Counted from the first letter of the stretch, positions 7,255-17,184 are shown. The stretch is DNA of 64,000 nt from Maribacter sp. MJ134 (GCF_003970695.1 NZ_CP034570.1:558001-622000), one strand, 5' to 3'. Notes: generated from the sequence alone by a model not told the origin. Program-made: numbers and translations.

Positions 7255-8688
7255 ATGAAACCATTAACAGACGCTACTTTTTATTCTGAACTAAAGTCTA
7301 AATTTCCCCATATACCCACATTAAAGCAAGAACTGGTGCTGCAAAAGTTGGCCAGTTTCATCTTATCAAAGGTCAAGGAAGAGGTTTTTTTGCTGAAAGG
7401 ATTTGCGGGTACGGGTAAGACAACGCTGGTTGGAACATTAGTGAACAGCCTTTGGAAGACGCGCATGAAATCTGTTCTTATGGCTCCGACGGGCAGGGCG
7501 GCCAAGGTGATGTCCAATTACTCAAAAACGCAAGCTTTCACAATCCATAGGAAAATATATTTTCCTAAGAAACAAAGCGGAGGGGGAGTTCAATTTGTTT
7601 TAGCGCCCAACAAACATCGCGATACATTGTTCATTGTGGACGAAGCTTCCATGATACCGGATACTCCGGCAGATTCTAAACTCTTTGAGAACGGTTCACT
7701 TTTGGACGACTTAATGATGTTCGTATACTCCGGACATAACTGTAAACTGTTGTTAATAGGGGATACGGCCCAGTTACCTCCTGTGCATTTGATGTTGAGC
7801 CCAGCTTTGGACGGGGATAAACTTTCCTTGAATTATAATAAAGAGGTCGTTCGTTTAGAATTGGATGAAGTCGTTAGGCAAGCCAAAGATTCGGGCATAT
7901 TGGCCAATGCAACGCTCTTAAGAGAGCAATTGCAGGGCGACTACTATGAAAGTTTTCAGTTTGATGTAAACCCTTATAAAGATATTGTAAGACTAATAGA
8001 CGGTCATGAAATCCAGGAAGCTATAGACGAATCCTATTCTAGAAACGGAAAAGAAGAAACAGCGATAATCGTTAGATCAAACAAGCGGGCCAATTTATAC
8101 AATCTAAATATTAGGGAACGTATATTGTTTTTGGAGAATGAGCTTGCTGCGGGTGATTTTATGATGGTCGTTAAGAACAACTACTTTTGGCTAAAACCGA
8201 ACTCGGAAGCAGGTTTTATCGCAAACGGAGATATTATTGAAATTTTAGAAATCTTCGCTTTTAAGGACCTTTACGGATTTAAATTTGCTGAGGTAAAGGT
8301 GCAAATGGTAGATTATCCAAATATGAAACCCTTTGAAACGGTCTTGTTGTTAGATACCATAAAAGCGGAATCACCGTCATTGTCCTACGAAGAGGGTAAC
8401 AGGCTCTATCAAGAAGTCATGAAAGATTTCGCACATGAAAAATCCAAATACAAGAAATTTCTTGGGGTTAAAAACAATAAATACTTTAATGGTTTACAGG
8501 TGAAATTCTCATATGCCATTACCTGTCATAAATCACAGGGCGGACAATGGGACACCGTCTTTGTAGAGCAACCTTATCTGCCCAATGGTATAGACAAAGA
8601 ATACCTACGATGGCTTTACACCGCTGTTACCCGGGCCAAAAGAAAATTATATTTAATTGGCTTTAAGGATGATTTTTTTGTTGAATAG
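7255..8688 (+). CDS. RecD-like superfamily 1 DNA helicase / AAA ATPase
   Basis: 477 aa from the ATG at 7255. Frame-open codons upstream (from 7177) cross the promoter box and are rejected. Seen: Walker A GFAGTGKTTL, Walker B FIVDEASM, motif III LLIGDTAQLPP, and C-terminal helicase motifs AITCHKSQGGQWDTVF and YTAVTRAKRKLYLIG. This is the arrangement of the RecD/UvrD-like helicases annotated in Bacteroidetes as RecD-type ATPases, probably 5'-3' translocases in repair. It is much shorter than RecD2, lacking its long N-terminal region. Confidence 0.85.
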   Translation: MKPLTDATFYSELKSKFPHIPTLKQELVLQKLASFILSKVKEEVFLLKGFAGTGKTTLVGTLVNSLWKTRMKSVLMAPTGRAAKVMSNYSKTQAFTIHRKIYFPKKQSGGGVQFVLAPNKHRDTLFIVDEASMIPDTPADSKLFENGSLLDDLMMFVYSGHNCKLLLIGDTAQLPPVHLMLSPALDGDKLSLNYNKEVVRLELDEVVRQAKDSGILANATLLREQLQGDYYESFQFDVNPYKDIVRLIDGHEIQEAIDESYSRNGKEETAIIVRSNKRANLYNLNIRERILFLENELAAGDFMMVVKNNYFWLKPNSEAGFIANGDIIEILEIFAFKDLYGFKFAEVKVQMVDYPNMKPFETVLLLDTIKAESPSLSYEEGNRLYQEVMKDFAHEKSKYKKFLGVKNNKYFNGLQVKFSYAITCHKSQGGQWDTVFVEQPYLPNGIDKEYLRWLYTAVTRAKRKLYLIGFKDDFFVE

Positions 8689-8779
8689 GAAAAGGTTATT
8701 TTAGTCATTTATAAAGGGTTGTAGTTTTTTGAAAGTGAATATATCAAAAAGATTACCCTATTAAAAGTATAATTAGAGC

Positions 8780-9349
8780 ATGACTACCGAAACTATATTA
8801 AGCATCTTTCTGGGAGTTGGCCTTGCCGCTTCGGTTGGTTTTAGGGTCTTTCTGCCATTATTCGCACTTAGTTTAGCATCTTATTTCGGTGTTTGGGATT
8901 TGAACGATAATTGGGAGTGGATTGGAAGTTTGGCCGCGGTACTGACATTAGGAATAGCTACGGGTGTGGAAATCTTCGCTTATTTCATTCCTTGGTTGGA
9001 TAATTTGTTGGATAGCATAGCAGTACCGTTGGCGGCAATTGCCGGCACGGCGGTAATGGTATCTACGGTAGCGAATTTAGACCCTGTGGTTACGTGGTCC
9101 TTGGCAATCATAGCAGGGGGTGGCACGGCAACGGCGATTAAGGGTGCCGGAGCTACTGGGAGGTTGGCATCAACGGCAACAACGGGTGGTTTAGCTAATC
9201 CGGTGGTCGCAACGGTAGAGACCGGTACAGCGGCCGTGGTTACGGTGGCCTCGATTTTTGCACCTATTCTTGCTGCCGTATTGGTAATCATTATATTGAC
9301 GATTATTTTTAGAATTTATAGAAGTTTAAGACCAAAGCAAAAAACATAG
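8780..9349 (+). CDS. DUF4126 family membrane protein
   Basis: 189 aa, highly hydrophobic, with about five helices and glycine/alanine/threonine-rich stretches ([40 protein letters not shown]) diagnostic of DUF4126. Inner membrane; function unknown. It ends 4 bases before kdsB and may be co-transcribed with it. Confidence 0.8.
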   Translation: MTTETILSIFLGVGLAASVGFRVFLPLFALSLASYFGVWDLNDNWEWIGSLAAVLTLGIATGVEIFAYFIPWLDNLLDSIAVPLAAIAGTAVMVSTVANLDPVVTWSLAIIAGGGTATAIKGAGATGRLASTATTGGLANPVVATVETGTAAVVTVASIFAPILAAVLVIIILTIIFRIYRSLRPKQKT

Positions 9350-9353
9350 AGTA

Positions 9354-10082
9354 GTGAAGATAATAGCAATGATACCGGCAAGGTATGCGGCATCCAGGTT
9401 TCCTGCTAAGTTAATGCAAGACCTCTCAGGGAAGCCTGTAATTGTGCGCACTTATGAAGCGGCGGTCAAAACCGGACTTTTTGACGAGGTTTATGTGGTT
9501 ACGGACAGCACCGTCATCTATGAAACCATCATAAAAGAGGGCGGTCTGGCCATTATGAGTAAAAAGGAACACGATTGTGGTAGTGATCGTATCGCAGAGG
9601 CGGTCACGGATATGGACGTGGACATCATTGTTAACGTGCAGGGAGATGAACCCTTCACTGATAAAGAGAGTTTAGCCGGGGTTATCGAAGTTTTTAGGGG
9701 AGACGTAGCGAAGGAGATAGATTTGGCCTCTTTGATGGTTAAAATAACGGAAGACGATGAGATAAACAATCCGAACACGGTAAAGGTAATTGTGGACAAC
9801 AGGAATTTTGCGTTATATTTCTCCAGGTCGCCTATACCGTTCCCAAGAGCAAAAGATAACCATACGATATATTACAAGCATAAGGGAATATATGCGTTTC
9901 GAAAACGCGCCTTGATGGATTTTCAAAGATTACCGATGTTGTCCTTGGAGGCAACGGAGAAAATTGAAGCAATCCGTTATCTCGAATACGGTAAAAAGAT
10001 TAAGATGGTAGAAACATCGGTCTCGGGGATAGAGATTGATACTCCAGAAGATTTGGAAAAAGCACAGGCTGCATGGAGATAG
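9354..10082 (+). CDS. kdsB: 3-deoxy-manno-octulosonate cytidylyltransferase (CMP-Kdo synthetase)
   Basis: Activates Kdo (or an 8-amino analogue) with CTP for transfer to lipid A. Seen: nucleotide-binding start [27 protein letters not shown], metal-binding NVQGDEPF, and C-terminal [14 protein letters not shown]; 242 aa is the normal length. The start is GTG at 9354, because the next ATG would remove the first beta strand (MKIIA). The last 10 bases overlap the HAD gene, implying coupling. The KdnB-like gene two genes downstream suggests its substrate may be Kdo8N. Confidence 0.95.
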   Translation: MKIIAMIPARYAASRFPAKLMQDLSGKPVIVRTYEAAVKTGLFDEVYVVTDSTVIYETIIKEGGLAIMSKKEHDCGSDRIAEAVTDMDVDIIVNVQGDEPFTDKESLAGVIEVFRGDVAKEIDLASLMVKITEDDEINNPNTVKVIVDNRNFALYFSRSPIPFPRAKDNHTIYYKHKGIYAFRKRALMDFQRLPMLSLEATEKIEAIRYLEYGKKIKMVETSVSGIEIDTPEDLEKAQAAWR

Positions 10083-10771
10083 ATTTCAAAGAGGTTAAAG
10101 TCATCGGGTTCGATGCCGACGATACGCTCTGGGTAAACGAAACCTATTTCAGGCATGCAGAAGAGCGGTTCGCAGAATTACTGGAAGGTTATGAAACGAA
10201 GAATAAAATAGACCAAGAGCTATTTAAAATGGAAATGAAAAATCTGGAACTGTATGGATACGGTATCAAAGGTTTTATGCTTTCCATGATAGAATCCGCT
10301 TTAGAACTTTCGGATAATAATATTTCTCAAGCAACGCTTTTGGAATTGTTGAATCTAGGAAAAGAGATGATTGCCCATCCGGTAGAGCTTTTAGACGGCG
10401 TAGAGGAGGTTTTAGAAAGTTTACAAGGAAGATATAGGTTAATAGTTTTAACAAAAGGGGATTTATTAGACCAAGAAAGGAAATTGAGCAAATCTAACCT
10501 ATCGACCTATTTTCATCATGTAGAAGTATTAAGTGATAAAAAAGAAAGAAATTACAAGGATCTATTAGATCACTTAGAAATTTCTACAAACGAATTTTTA
10601 ATGATCGGGAATTCTTTAAAATCAGACGTATTGCCCTTGGTCAATATTGGCGCTAAGGCCGTACATGTTCCGTTTCATACCACTTGGAAGCATGAAGAAA
10701 TAGAGGAGCCAAAAGAAAAAAAAGGATATTTGACCGTCCAAAAATTGGTCGATGTATTGGAATATCTGTAG
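10073..10771 (+). CDS. HAD-superfamily phosphatase (YjjG-like)
   Basis: 232 aa. Motif [10 protein letters not shown] carries nucleophile D14 and acid D16; motif [10 protein letters not shown]; motif III lysine in [12 protein letters not shown]; motif [16 protein letters not shown]. An alpha-helical C1 cap lies between motifs I and II (about residues 25-105), which separates it from the capless KdsC of the Kdo pathway. The small-molecule substrate is not predictable. It overlaps kdsB by 10 bases and precedes the KdnB-like gene by 7. Confidence 0.85.
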   Translation: MEIDFKEVKVIGFDADDTLWVNETYFRHAEERFAELLEGYETKNKIDQELFKMEMKNLELYGYGIKGFMLSMIESALELSDNNISQATLLELLNLGKEMIAHPVELLDGVEEVLESLQGRYRLIVLTKGDLLDQERKLSKSNLSTYFHHVEVLSDKKERNYKDLLDHLEISTNEFLMIGNSLKSDVLPLVNIGAKAVHVPFHTTWKHEEIEEPKEKKGYLTVQKLVDVLEYL

Positions 10772-10778
10772 AATTTAA

Positions 10779-11906
10779 ATGGAGATTAAAAAGAAAATAA
10801 AATTGAAGAAGATACCTACTAGAGCTTCAGAAAAATATAGGAACTTTCCCATGGTTCCAAGAGTTGTTTTTGGCAACGGAAGTTTTGATCAGTTGGGGGA
10901 TATCCTATTGCCAAAACGAAAACATTCCGAGTCGCCTATCATATTTTTGGTAGACGATGTGTTTGAAGGAACAGCGTTGATTCCACGGATACCAAAAATT
11001 TTCTGTGATCAAATTGTTTTTATATCGGCCGAGGAGGAACCTAAGACGACTCAAGTAGACGCCTTGGTCGCCATGATCCGAGAAGAGTACCAAGAATTCC
11101 CTTCAGGTATTGTTGGTATAGGAGGCGGTACTTTGTTAGATTTGGCCAAAGCGGTAGCTATTCTTTTGACCAATAAAGGAAGCGCTTCGGAATACCAAGG
11201 ATGGGATTTGGTACATAAAAAGTCTATTTATCATGTTGGTGTTCCTACCATTAGCGGAACAGGTGCAGAGGTTTCCAGAACTACGGTCTTATTAGGTCCG
11301 GAAAAGAAACTAGGCATAAATTCTGACGAAACAACGTTTCATCAAGTCATTCTAGACCCGGAGCTCACGAAAGGGGTAACGCACGACCAGTGGTTCTACA
11401 CCGGTATGGATTGCTATATTCATTGCGTGGAGTCCTTGAATGGCACATATCTGAACGCCTTTAGTCAGAGTTATGGAGAAAAGGCAATGGATTTGTGCAA
11501 AGAGGTTTTCTTGACAGACTTGTCAAAGTCAGAATCTCAGGATAAGTTAATGATGGCTTCTTGGCATGGGGGCATGAGCATCGCATACTCTCAAGTGGGT
11601 ATTGCTCATGCTATGAGCTATGGCCTTGGATATCTCTTAGGGGTAAAGCATGGCATTGGAAACTGTTTGGTTTTTCAATATTTGGAAGAGTTCTATCCAG
11701 AAGGGGTCGCTACGTTCAATAAAATGATGCAGCGGCACCAGATTGAACTTCCCAACGGAATCTGTAAAAATTTATCCGAAACGGATTTCGATAAAATGGT
11801 AACTGTAGCTCTAAGCATGGAACCGCTTTGGGAAAATGCATTGGGAGATAATTGGAGAAACTTAATAACTCCCGAAAAACTAAAATCAATCTACCAGAAG
11901 ATTTAA
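10779..11906 (+). CDS. kdnB: Iron-containing alcohol dehydrogenase, KdnB-like (Kdo 8-oxidase)
   Basis: 375 aa. The whole protein follows Shewanella KdnB as I remember it: FGNGSFDQLGDILLP, VDDVFEGTALI, nucleotide-binding GIGGGTLLDLAKAVA, EYQGWDLV, PTISGTGAEVSRTTVL, DQWFYTGMDCYIHCVESL and YLEEFYPEGVATF. Metal ligands D and H occur in GMDCYIH, with further histidines in IAHAMSYGLGYLLGVKHGIGN. KdnB oxidises the Kdo C8 hydroxyl so that the aminotransferase KdnA can make 8-amino-8-deoxy-Kdo. Location behind kdsB supports this. No kdnA is in the window, so pathway completeness is unproven. Confidence 0.8.
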   Translation: MEIKKKIKLKKIPTRASEKYRNFPMVPRVVFGNGSFDQLGDILLPKRKHSESPIIFLVDDVFEGTALIPRIPKIFCDQIVFISAEEEPKTTQVDALVAMIREEYQEFPSGIVGIGGGTLLDLAKAVAILLTNKGSASEYQGWDLVHKKSIYHVGVPTISGTGAEVSRTTVLLGPEKKLGINSDETTFHQVILDPELTKGVTHDQWFYTGMDCYIHCVESLNGTYLNAFSQSYGEKAMDLCKEVFLTDLSKSESQDKLMMASWHGGMSIAYSQVGIAHAMSYGLGYLLGVKHGIGNCLVFQYLEEFYPEGVATFNKMMQRHQIELPNGICKNLSETDFDKMVTVALSMEPLWENALGDNWRNLITPEKLKSIYQKI

Positions 11907-11968
11907 TTCTCTTGATAGCGGTCTGTTTGTAGGCAGTCGAGAACAAAATTAGCAATCAATAATTATCG

Positions 11969-12511
11969 ATGCAGCAAATAGCAAAGTTTATCTATTTTAA
12001 AGTTTTGAAGTGGTCACTTGAAGGAGCGTTCCCTTCTCACCTCAATAAATTTGTAATCCCCGTAGTACCACATACAAGTTGGTGGGACTTTTTTTTGGGA
12101 CTTTTGGTACGTAAAGTTTGGAACGAGGAAATAAATTATATCGGCAAAAAGAGTCTTTTTGATTCTCCATTGGGATGGTTTTTCAAATGGACAGGTGGGG
12201 CACCCATCGATAGAAGTAAATCTAATGATACCGTAAGTGCAACCGCTCAAATTTTTGAGGAAAGAAACGTTTTTCGATTGGCATTATCGCCAGAAGGTAC
12301 CCGTAAAAAGGTCACGAAGTGGAAAACGGGCTTCTACTATATTGCCAAAGCCGCAAACGTTCCTATTGTACTCGTTGCGTTCGACTACGGTAATAAACAA
12401 ATTAAAATATCAGAACCTTATTTTCCAACAGCAGACATGACAGCCGATTTCAAGGTGTACGAGTCCTTTTTTGAGAATGTTAAAGGAAAGGTACCTAAGT
12501 TCAGTTTTTAG
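11969..12511 (+). CDS. Lysophospholipid/glycerol acyltransferase family protein (PlsC-like)
   Basis: 180 aa. Seen: catalytic HX4D motif HTSWWD (H35, D40), glycine block GGAPIDRSKS and substrate motif LSPEGTR, in the order of the 1-acylglycerol-3-phosphate acyltransferase family. It is short (PlsC is about 240 aa) and lacks an N-terminal membrane helix, as in the small Bacteroidetes branch of the family. It follows the Kdo genes, so a role in envelope lipid acylation is plausible. Its last 11 bases overlap the end of the convergent gene. Confidence 0.85.
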   Translation: MQQIAKFIYFKVLKWSLEGAFPSHLNKFVIPVVPHTSWWDFFLGLLVRKVWNEEINYIGKKSLFDSPLGWFFKWTGGAPIDRSKSNDTVSATAQIFEERNVFRLALSPEGTRKKVTKWKTGFYYIAKAANVPIVLVAFDYGNKQIKISEPYFPTADMTADFKVYESFFENVKGKVPKFSF

Positions 12512-12998
12512 ATCGTTCAATCAACTTCTTGGTATGTTTTTCTTCCTTCTTAGTGTTTCCTGGAAACACTATTGAGGTACTCGTATAGCTGTTGCCAAAT
12601 GTCGCTGATGCCAAATATACTTGGTCCAGCGCATCTAAAACTTGATCGTCTGATAGTTCTTTTAAGGGATGGGTAAAAACGGACCAGATGATTTCATCAC
12701 TTAAGGCGTATTTTACATCCAATGCTGAGTGAAAGTTTGCTACTAAGGCATTTAAGATTTCCTTTTCGCCAATTTCCTCACGTTCAACTATAGGTGATAT
12801 AATCCGCATTCTGTTTGCCCGTTCATCGAAAATGCAGAATATGGGCTTTTCTTTATATAGGATATTGTATGAATTTCCATTTTCAACAACGGTTTCTGCC
12901 ACTTCTTCAAAAAGTTGCCCCAACCTGTCAGAAGTCATTTCTTGTCCCGTTACTAATAAGGAAAAATTAAAAAAAATAAAATAAAGTAGATTCCTCAT
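12501..12998 (-). CDS. Exported protein of unknown function
   Basis: 165 aa with a signal peptide at residues 1-18 (LLYFIFFNFSLLVTGQ, probable cleavage before Q19 or E20). The mature part has an alternating strand/helix pattern (YNILYKEKPIFCIFDERANRMRI) loosely recalling YbjN/type-III-chaperone folds, which I do not claim. Convergent with the acyltransferase gene with an 11-base 3' overlap and no terminator between them. Confidence 0.65.
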   Translation of the reverse strand: MRNLLYFIFFNFSLLVTGQEMTSDRLGQLFEEVAETVVENGNSYNILYKEKPIFCIFDERANRMRIISPIVEREEIGEKEILNALVANFHSALDVKYALSDEIIWSVFTHPLKELSDDQVLDALDQVYLASATFGNSYTSTSIVFPGNTKKEEKHTKKLIERSKN

Positions 12999-13129
12999 AT
13001 GACCATTTTTATAAACAGTCGTTTTAATGTAAATAAAATTACAGGATACGCGTAAAGAAAAACTAAGGATTTTTTACGAACAATAAATTATTATAGGTGT
13101 CACTTATGAAATAGTAACCTAAAGAAATA

Positions 13130-13840
13130 TTACTCCTGCATAGTGTGATAGACGTTCTGCACATCGTCGTCCTCTTCGATTTTCTCTAGAAGTTTTTCTA
13201 CATCGGCGGCTTGTTCCTCGGTAAGTGCTTTGGTAACTTGAGGAATACGTTCAAAACCGGAGGAGAGTATTTCTATTTCACGGTTTTCTAATTCTTTCTG
13301 TATGGCACCAAAACTTTCAAAAGGAGCATAGATAAGTATGCCGTCTTCATCCACAAAAACTTCCTCGGCACCGTAATCTATCATCTCAAGCTCCAGTTCT
13401 TCCGGGTCAATACCTTCTGCGGGAATTCTAAAATTGCAGGTATGGTCAAACATAAACTCAACAGAACCGGATGTTCCAAGGCTACCGTTACATTTATTAA
13501 AATAGCTACGTACATTCGCAACCGTGCGAGTATTATTATCCGTTGCGGTTTCTACAAGTATGGCAATACCATGGGGCGCATAACCCTCGAATAGTACTTC
13601 TTTGTAATCGCCAAGACTTTTATCACTTGCTCTTTTTATGGCTCGTTCCACATTGTCTTTAGGCATGTTTACAGCCTTGGCGTTCTGTATGACCGCTCGT
13701 AATCTGGCATTGGAATCCGGGTCCGGACCTCCGTCTTTTACGGCCATGACAATGTCTTTGCCTATACGTGTAAACGCTTTGGACATGGCTGCCCATCGCT
13801 TCATTTTCCTTGCTTTTCTGAATTCAAAAGCTCTTCCCAT
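13130..13840 (-). CDS. yebC: YebC/PmpR family regulatory or translation-associated protein
   Basis: 236 aa with the full family layout: MGRAFEFRKARKMKRWAAMSKAF-type basic N-terminus, RAVIQNAKAVNMPKDNVERAI, YEG-type loop EGYAPHGIAILVE, TDNNTRTVANVR and a C-terminal acidic domain. Family members have been described as DNA-binding regulators and, more recently, as factors relieving ribosome stalling; which applies here cannot be told. It has its own TACATTTG box upstream. Confidence 0.93.
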   Translation of the reverse strand: MGRAFEFRKARKMKRWAAMSKAFTRIGKDIVMAVKDGGPDPDSNARLRAVIQNAKAVNMPKDNVERAIKRASDKSLGDYKEVLFEGYAPHGIAILVETATDNNTRTVANVRSYFNKCNGSLGTSGSVEFMFDHTCNFRIPAEGIDPEELELEMIDYGAEEVFVDEDGILIYAPFESFGAIQKELENREIEILSSGFERIPQVTKALTEEQAADVEKLLEKIEEDDDVQNVYHTMQE

Positions 13841-13864
13841 GTGTTTTCTTTAGGATTATAATTT

Positions 13865-13872
13865 CAAATGTA
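13865..13872 (-). promoter_or_regulatory. -7 promoter box for yebC
   Basis: The minus strand reads TACATTTG, an exact consensus match 25 bases before the yebC ATG. Confidence 0.55.
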
Positions 13873-13918
13873 ATAAAATATTGAATGCTTGTTTAGTTAC
13901 GTAGTAAGCGACGTATCT

Positions 13919-14206
13919 CTAATCACTTTCAATAATATCTTCAATACTTCTGGCCAAAGCAAAGTCTTTCTCCGTTACACCATTTGCATCATGGGTATTG
14001 AGCCTTATGTTTACCGTTTTATAGACGTTGCTCCAATCTGGATGATGTCCTTGTGCTTCACATTCAAAAGCTATTCTAGTCATGACGGAGAACGCTTCTT
14101 TAAAGTCCTTAAACTCAAAGGTAGTCTCAATGGCCCCATCAACATATTCCCAACCTTCAAGTTGGCCTAGGTAGTCTGCTATTTGTTTGTCAGTAAATTT
14201 TTCCAT
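13919..14206 (-). CDS. 4a-hydroxytetrahydrobiopterin dehydratase (pterin-4a-carbinolamine dehydratase)
   Basis: Recycles the pterin cofactor of aromatic amino acid hydroxylases. 95 aa starting at the ATG of MEKFTDKQIADYL; a TTG nine codons earlier is less likely. The family signature GHHPDW...YKTVNIRLNTHD is complete, including the histidine pair and the downstream TH. It is last in the gcvT-glsA-SDR-PCD run, about 23 bases after the SDR stop. Confidence 0.93.
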   Translation of the reverse strand: MEKFTDKQIADYLGQLEGWEYVDGAIETTFEFKDFKEAFSVMTRIAFECEAQGHHPDWSNVYKTVNIRLNTHDANGVTEKDFALARSIEDIIESD

Positions 14207-14229
14207 TTGTATATTTTTTGCAATTAATA

Positions 14230-15051
14230 TCAATTTAAAACATGATGGTCTATAATGTCTTGGTAAGTAAACCTCAGGTTTTTAGGTAGTTTGTTGGATT
14301 TTGGTAGAACGGCCAAGTATCTATCGTCATTGGTGGTGTATACCCTTTTGATGATAGGATTAAAATTTCCCACACGTTCTAAAACTTCTTTTATAAAATC
14401 TTCGTGATGTACCAAATCTGAACTTCCTAAATGATAAATCCCTGTTTTATTTCTGTTGATAAGATAATGAATTTGCTGCGTAAGCTTATCGTCGTTGGTC
14501 ACATTTAAAATTAGATTAGGAAAAACTTCTACCGGCTCGTTCACCAATATTTGTCTTTTCATTTCCCTTACCCTAGGAGAACTATTACCGAACACCATGG
14601 GAACTCTTAATATGCCCATTTTTTTTGATGGGAGTCTAAGCAACATGTTCTCTATTTTAATTTTTAAACGCCCGTAGACGCTTTCGGAAAGTGTTTTGTC
14701 ATTTTCGTAAGAGGGGTATTTACTATAAGCATCAAAAACATTGGCCGAAGAAAGGAAATAGAGTGTACAGTTATTTTTGTTCAAGTATTCCACAATATGC
14801 TGATGGGTAATAACCTGAGCCGCAAAACTTCCGCGCAACGCAGAAATAATAGTCGTAGGCCTAATACGCTCAAGAATCGGAAAGATATCGTCTTCGTTCA
14901 AGTCGAACTGTATAAACTGCTTATTAGACTCAAAGGTCCTTCCAGAATGGCAATAGGTGCCATAAGTATCAAAGTAGCCACGCAGTTCTTTGTAAATGGC
15001 ATTCCCCAAAAAACCGCTACCACCGAGTATTAAGACTTTTTTGTTTTCCAA
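14230..15051 (-). CDS. NAD(P)-dependent sugar-nucleotide epimerase/reductase (RmlD-like SDR)
   Basis: 273 aa. An N-terminal Rossmann motif GGSGFLGNAIY follows the first strand. The serine of the catalytic triad may be in YFLSSANVFD; the expected YxxxK is present as YGRLKIK. C-terminal substrate-domain phrases (GIYHLGSSDLVHHEDF) resemble dTDP-4-dehydrorhamnose reductase relatives. No sugar-nucleotide genes are nearby, so the substrate is unknown. It lies 1 base after glsA and is certainly co-transcribed. Confidence 0.8.
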   Translation of the reverse strand: MENKKVLILGGSGFLGNAIYKELRGYFDTYGTYCHSGRTFESNKQFIQFDLNEDDIFPILERIRPTTIISALRGSFAAQVITHQHIVEYLNKNNCTLYFLSSANVFDAYSKYPSYENDKTLSESVYGRLKIKIENMLLRLPSKKMGILRVPMVFGNSSPRVREMKRQILVNEPVEVFPNLILNVTNDDKLTQQIHYLINRNKTGIYHLGSSDLVHHEDFIKEVLERVGNFNPIIKRVYTTNDDRYLAVLPKSNKLPKNLRFTYQDIIDHHVLN

Positions 15052-15052
15052 A

Positions 15053-15967
15053 CTAGAATATTGATAATTCGGTCATCGTAGTTAAACGTTCTAGCGCTTG
15101 CATACCGCGTGCAGAATTCCCTTTCTTGTTAAGACCTGGAGACCATGTTGCTACACAGAATTCATTGGGAAGTAGGGCAACGATACCGCCACCTACACCA
15201 CTTTTCCCAGGTAGGCCTACCTCGAAGGCAAATTCGCCGGCTTCATCGTAGAACCCACAGGTGAGCATTAGCGCATTAATACGCTTTATCTGATTAATAT
15301 CCAGATAACCAATATCTCTTTTACATCTTCCCCTGTTCATAAAAAGATAGAACGTATCACAAAGTTGTTTGCAACTCATGCTCAAGGAACACTGGTGAAA
15401 ATAAAAATCCAAAACATCTTCAACATCATTTTTAAGGTTGCCGTAGGATTTTAAAAGGTTGGCCGCCGCATAATTTTTGAAACCTGTTTCTTTCTCGGAT
15501 AAGGCTACTTTTTCATCATAGGAAATACTGGTGTCATCCGCCAAATTTCTAACATAAGTCAAGAAATCCTCCTTCGGATTTTCTAGTTCGGTAACTAGAA
15601 TATCAGCGATGACGATGGCTCCGGCATTAATTAATGGATTTCTAGGAATTCCATTTTCCTGCTCTAAAAGAGAAAGGTGGTTAAATGGGTCCCCAGAAGG
15701 TTCTACGTCCACTCGCCTCCAAATCTTTTCGCCAATTCGTCCTAAAGCCATGGAAAGCGTAAGAACTTTTGAAATACTTTGTACAGAAAATTTTTCTCCA
15801 GAATCACCAGCGGCATAGTTATGCTGATTGGTATCAATAAGATGAATCCCGAATTTGGAACTTTCTACAGACGCTAATTCTGGAATATAAGAAGCCACGG
15901 TACCACTATCCGGACTCTCGAGTACTTCCTTGTAGATGCTATCAATGCTTTTTTGAAAATCTGGCAT
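15053..15967 (-). CDS. glsA: Glutaminase
   Basis: Hydrolyses glutamine to glutamate and ammonia. 304 aa, normal for the beta-lactamase-fold bacterial glutaminases. Seen: the catalytic S-x-x-K in FSVQSISKVLTL, PRNPLINAGAI, and GLPGKSGVGGGIVALLP near the C-terminus. It starts 2 bases after gcvT, linking glycine cleavage and glutamine hydrolysis in one operon; both release ammonia. Confidence 0.95.
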   Translation of the reverse strand: MPDFQKSIDSIYKEVLESPDSGTVASYIPELASVESSKFGIHLIDTNQHNYAAGDSGEKFSVQSISKVLTLSMALGRIGEKIWRRVDVEPSGDPFNHLSLLEQENGIPRNPLINAGAIVIADILVTELENPKEDFLTYVRNLADDTSISYDEKVALSEKETGFKNYAAANLLKSYGNLKNDVEDVLDFYFHQCSLSMSCKQLCDTFYLFMNRGRCKRDIGYLDINQIKRINALMLTCGFYDEAGEFAFEVGLPGKSGVGGGIVALLPNEFCVATWSPGLNKKGNSARGMQALERLTTMTELSIF

Positions 15968-15969
15968 TT

Positions 15970-17055
15970 CTAACTTTTATAAAAAGGTAATTTAACGACT
16001 GTAGCCGGAACAGCCTTTTTTCGTATCTGTATCTGAATTTTACTACCGATTTCAGAAAAGACAATTGGTACATACCCCAAACCGATACCTTTACCCAATG
16101 ACGGGGACATGGTACCCGAAGTGACCATACCGATTTTTTTTCCTTGACCGTCGACAATATCATAGTCATGACGTGGAATTCCTCTTTCGTCCAATTCGAA
16201 AGCAATTAACTTGCGCTCTGGGCCATGCGCTTTTTCTTTGGCAAGTGCCTCGCTATTTACAAAATCCTTCGTGAATTTAGTAATCCAACCGAGTCCCGCC
16301 TCAAAGGGCGAAGTAGTATCATTGATGTCATTTCCGTATAGGCAGTACCCCATTTCCAAGCGTAGGGTGTCCCGCGCCGCTAGTCCTATCGGCTTTATCC
16401 CGAACTCGGCACCAGCTTCAAATACCTTGTCCCAAACTTGCTTTACATCCGTATTCTTACAGTAAATTTCAAAACCACCAGAACCCGTATATCCGGTTGC
16501 TGAAATGATCACGTGTTCAACACCGGCAAAATCCGCCACTTTGAAATTGTAAAATTTGATATCTGCCAAATCCACCGAGGATAAGGACTGCATTGCTTCA
16601 ACCGCTCTTGGTCCTTGAATGGCCAATAGCGAGTAATCTTCTGAAATATCACGCATGTCAGCGTTGAATTCCGTATTATATTTTGATATGTGGTTCCAGT
16701 CCTTTTCAATATTCGAGGCATTTACCACCAGTAAATATTGCTCTTCTTTAATTTTATAGACAATGAGGTCATCTACAATTCCGCCAGTCTCATTAGGCAG
16801 ACAGCTATACTGGGCCCTGCCAATAGTGAGTTTGGAAGCGTCATTAGATGTAACCTTCTGAATGAGGTTTAGCGCTTGGGGTCCTGATATCAAAAACTCG
16901 CCCATATGCGAAACATCAAAAACACCAACACCTTTGCGTACGGTTTCATGTTCGGCGTTTACACCTTCATAAGAAACAGGCATGTTATAACCCGCAAAAG
17001 GCACCATTTTTGCACCAAGGGACTCATGAGTTTTGGAAAGAGCTGTGTTTTTCAT
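15970..17055 (-). CDS. gcvT: Glycine cleavage system T protein (aminomethyltransferase)
   Basis: Transfers the methylene group from aminomethyl-H protein to tetrahydrofolate. 361 aa. Seen: [17 protein letters not shown], the folate-site phrase [13 protein letters not shown], and [33 protein letters not shown] and [18 protein letters not shown]. First gene of a four-gene operon; a TAAATTTG box lies 19 bases before the ATG, too close for a glycine riboswitch in the leader. gcvH and gcvP are not in the window. Confidence 0.96.
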   Translation of the reverse strand: MKNTALSKTHESLGAKMVPFAGYNMPVSYEGVNAEHETVRKGVGVFDVSHMGEFLISGPQALNLIQKVTSNDASKLTIGRAQYSCLPNETGGIVDDLIVYKIKEEQYLLVVNASNIEKDWNHISKYNTEFNADMRDISEDYSLLAIQGPRAVEAMQSLSSVDLADIKFYNFKVADFAGVEHVIISATGYTGSGGFEIYCKNTDVKQVWDKVFEAGAEFGIKPIGLAARDTLRLEMGYCLYGNDINDTTSPFEAGLGWITKFTKDFVNSEALAKEKAHGPERKLIAFELDERGIPRHDYDIVDGQGKKIGMVTSGTMSPSLGKGIGLGYVPIVFSEIGSKIQIQIRKKAVPATVVKLPFYKS

Positions 17056-17073
17056 ATTAATTTTTTATTTATG

Positions 17074-17081
17074 CAAATTTA
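17074..17081 (-). promoter_or_regulatory. -7 promoter box for the gcvT operon
   Basis: The minus strand reads TAAATTTG, an exact consensus match. Predicted start near 17068 leaves a leader of only a dozen bases. Confidence 0.55.
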
Positions 17082-17184
17082 TAGAATTATTTAGGTAAAC
17101 GGCTCTTGGTAAATAGTATGTTTCTTGATAATTATAAAAGATTATTTATTTAAAAGCAGTATTTTGAAATTTTAAAATATAGCC

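Noticed and set aside
17056-17184. Glycine riboswitch ahead of gcvT
   Set aside because: The predicted leader is only about 12 bases and no aptamer sequence is seen.
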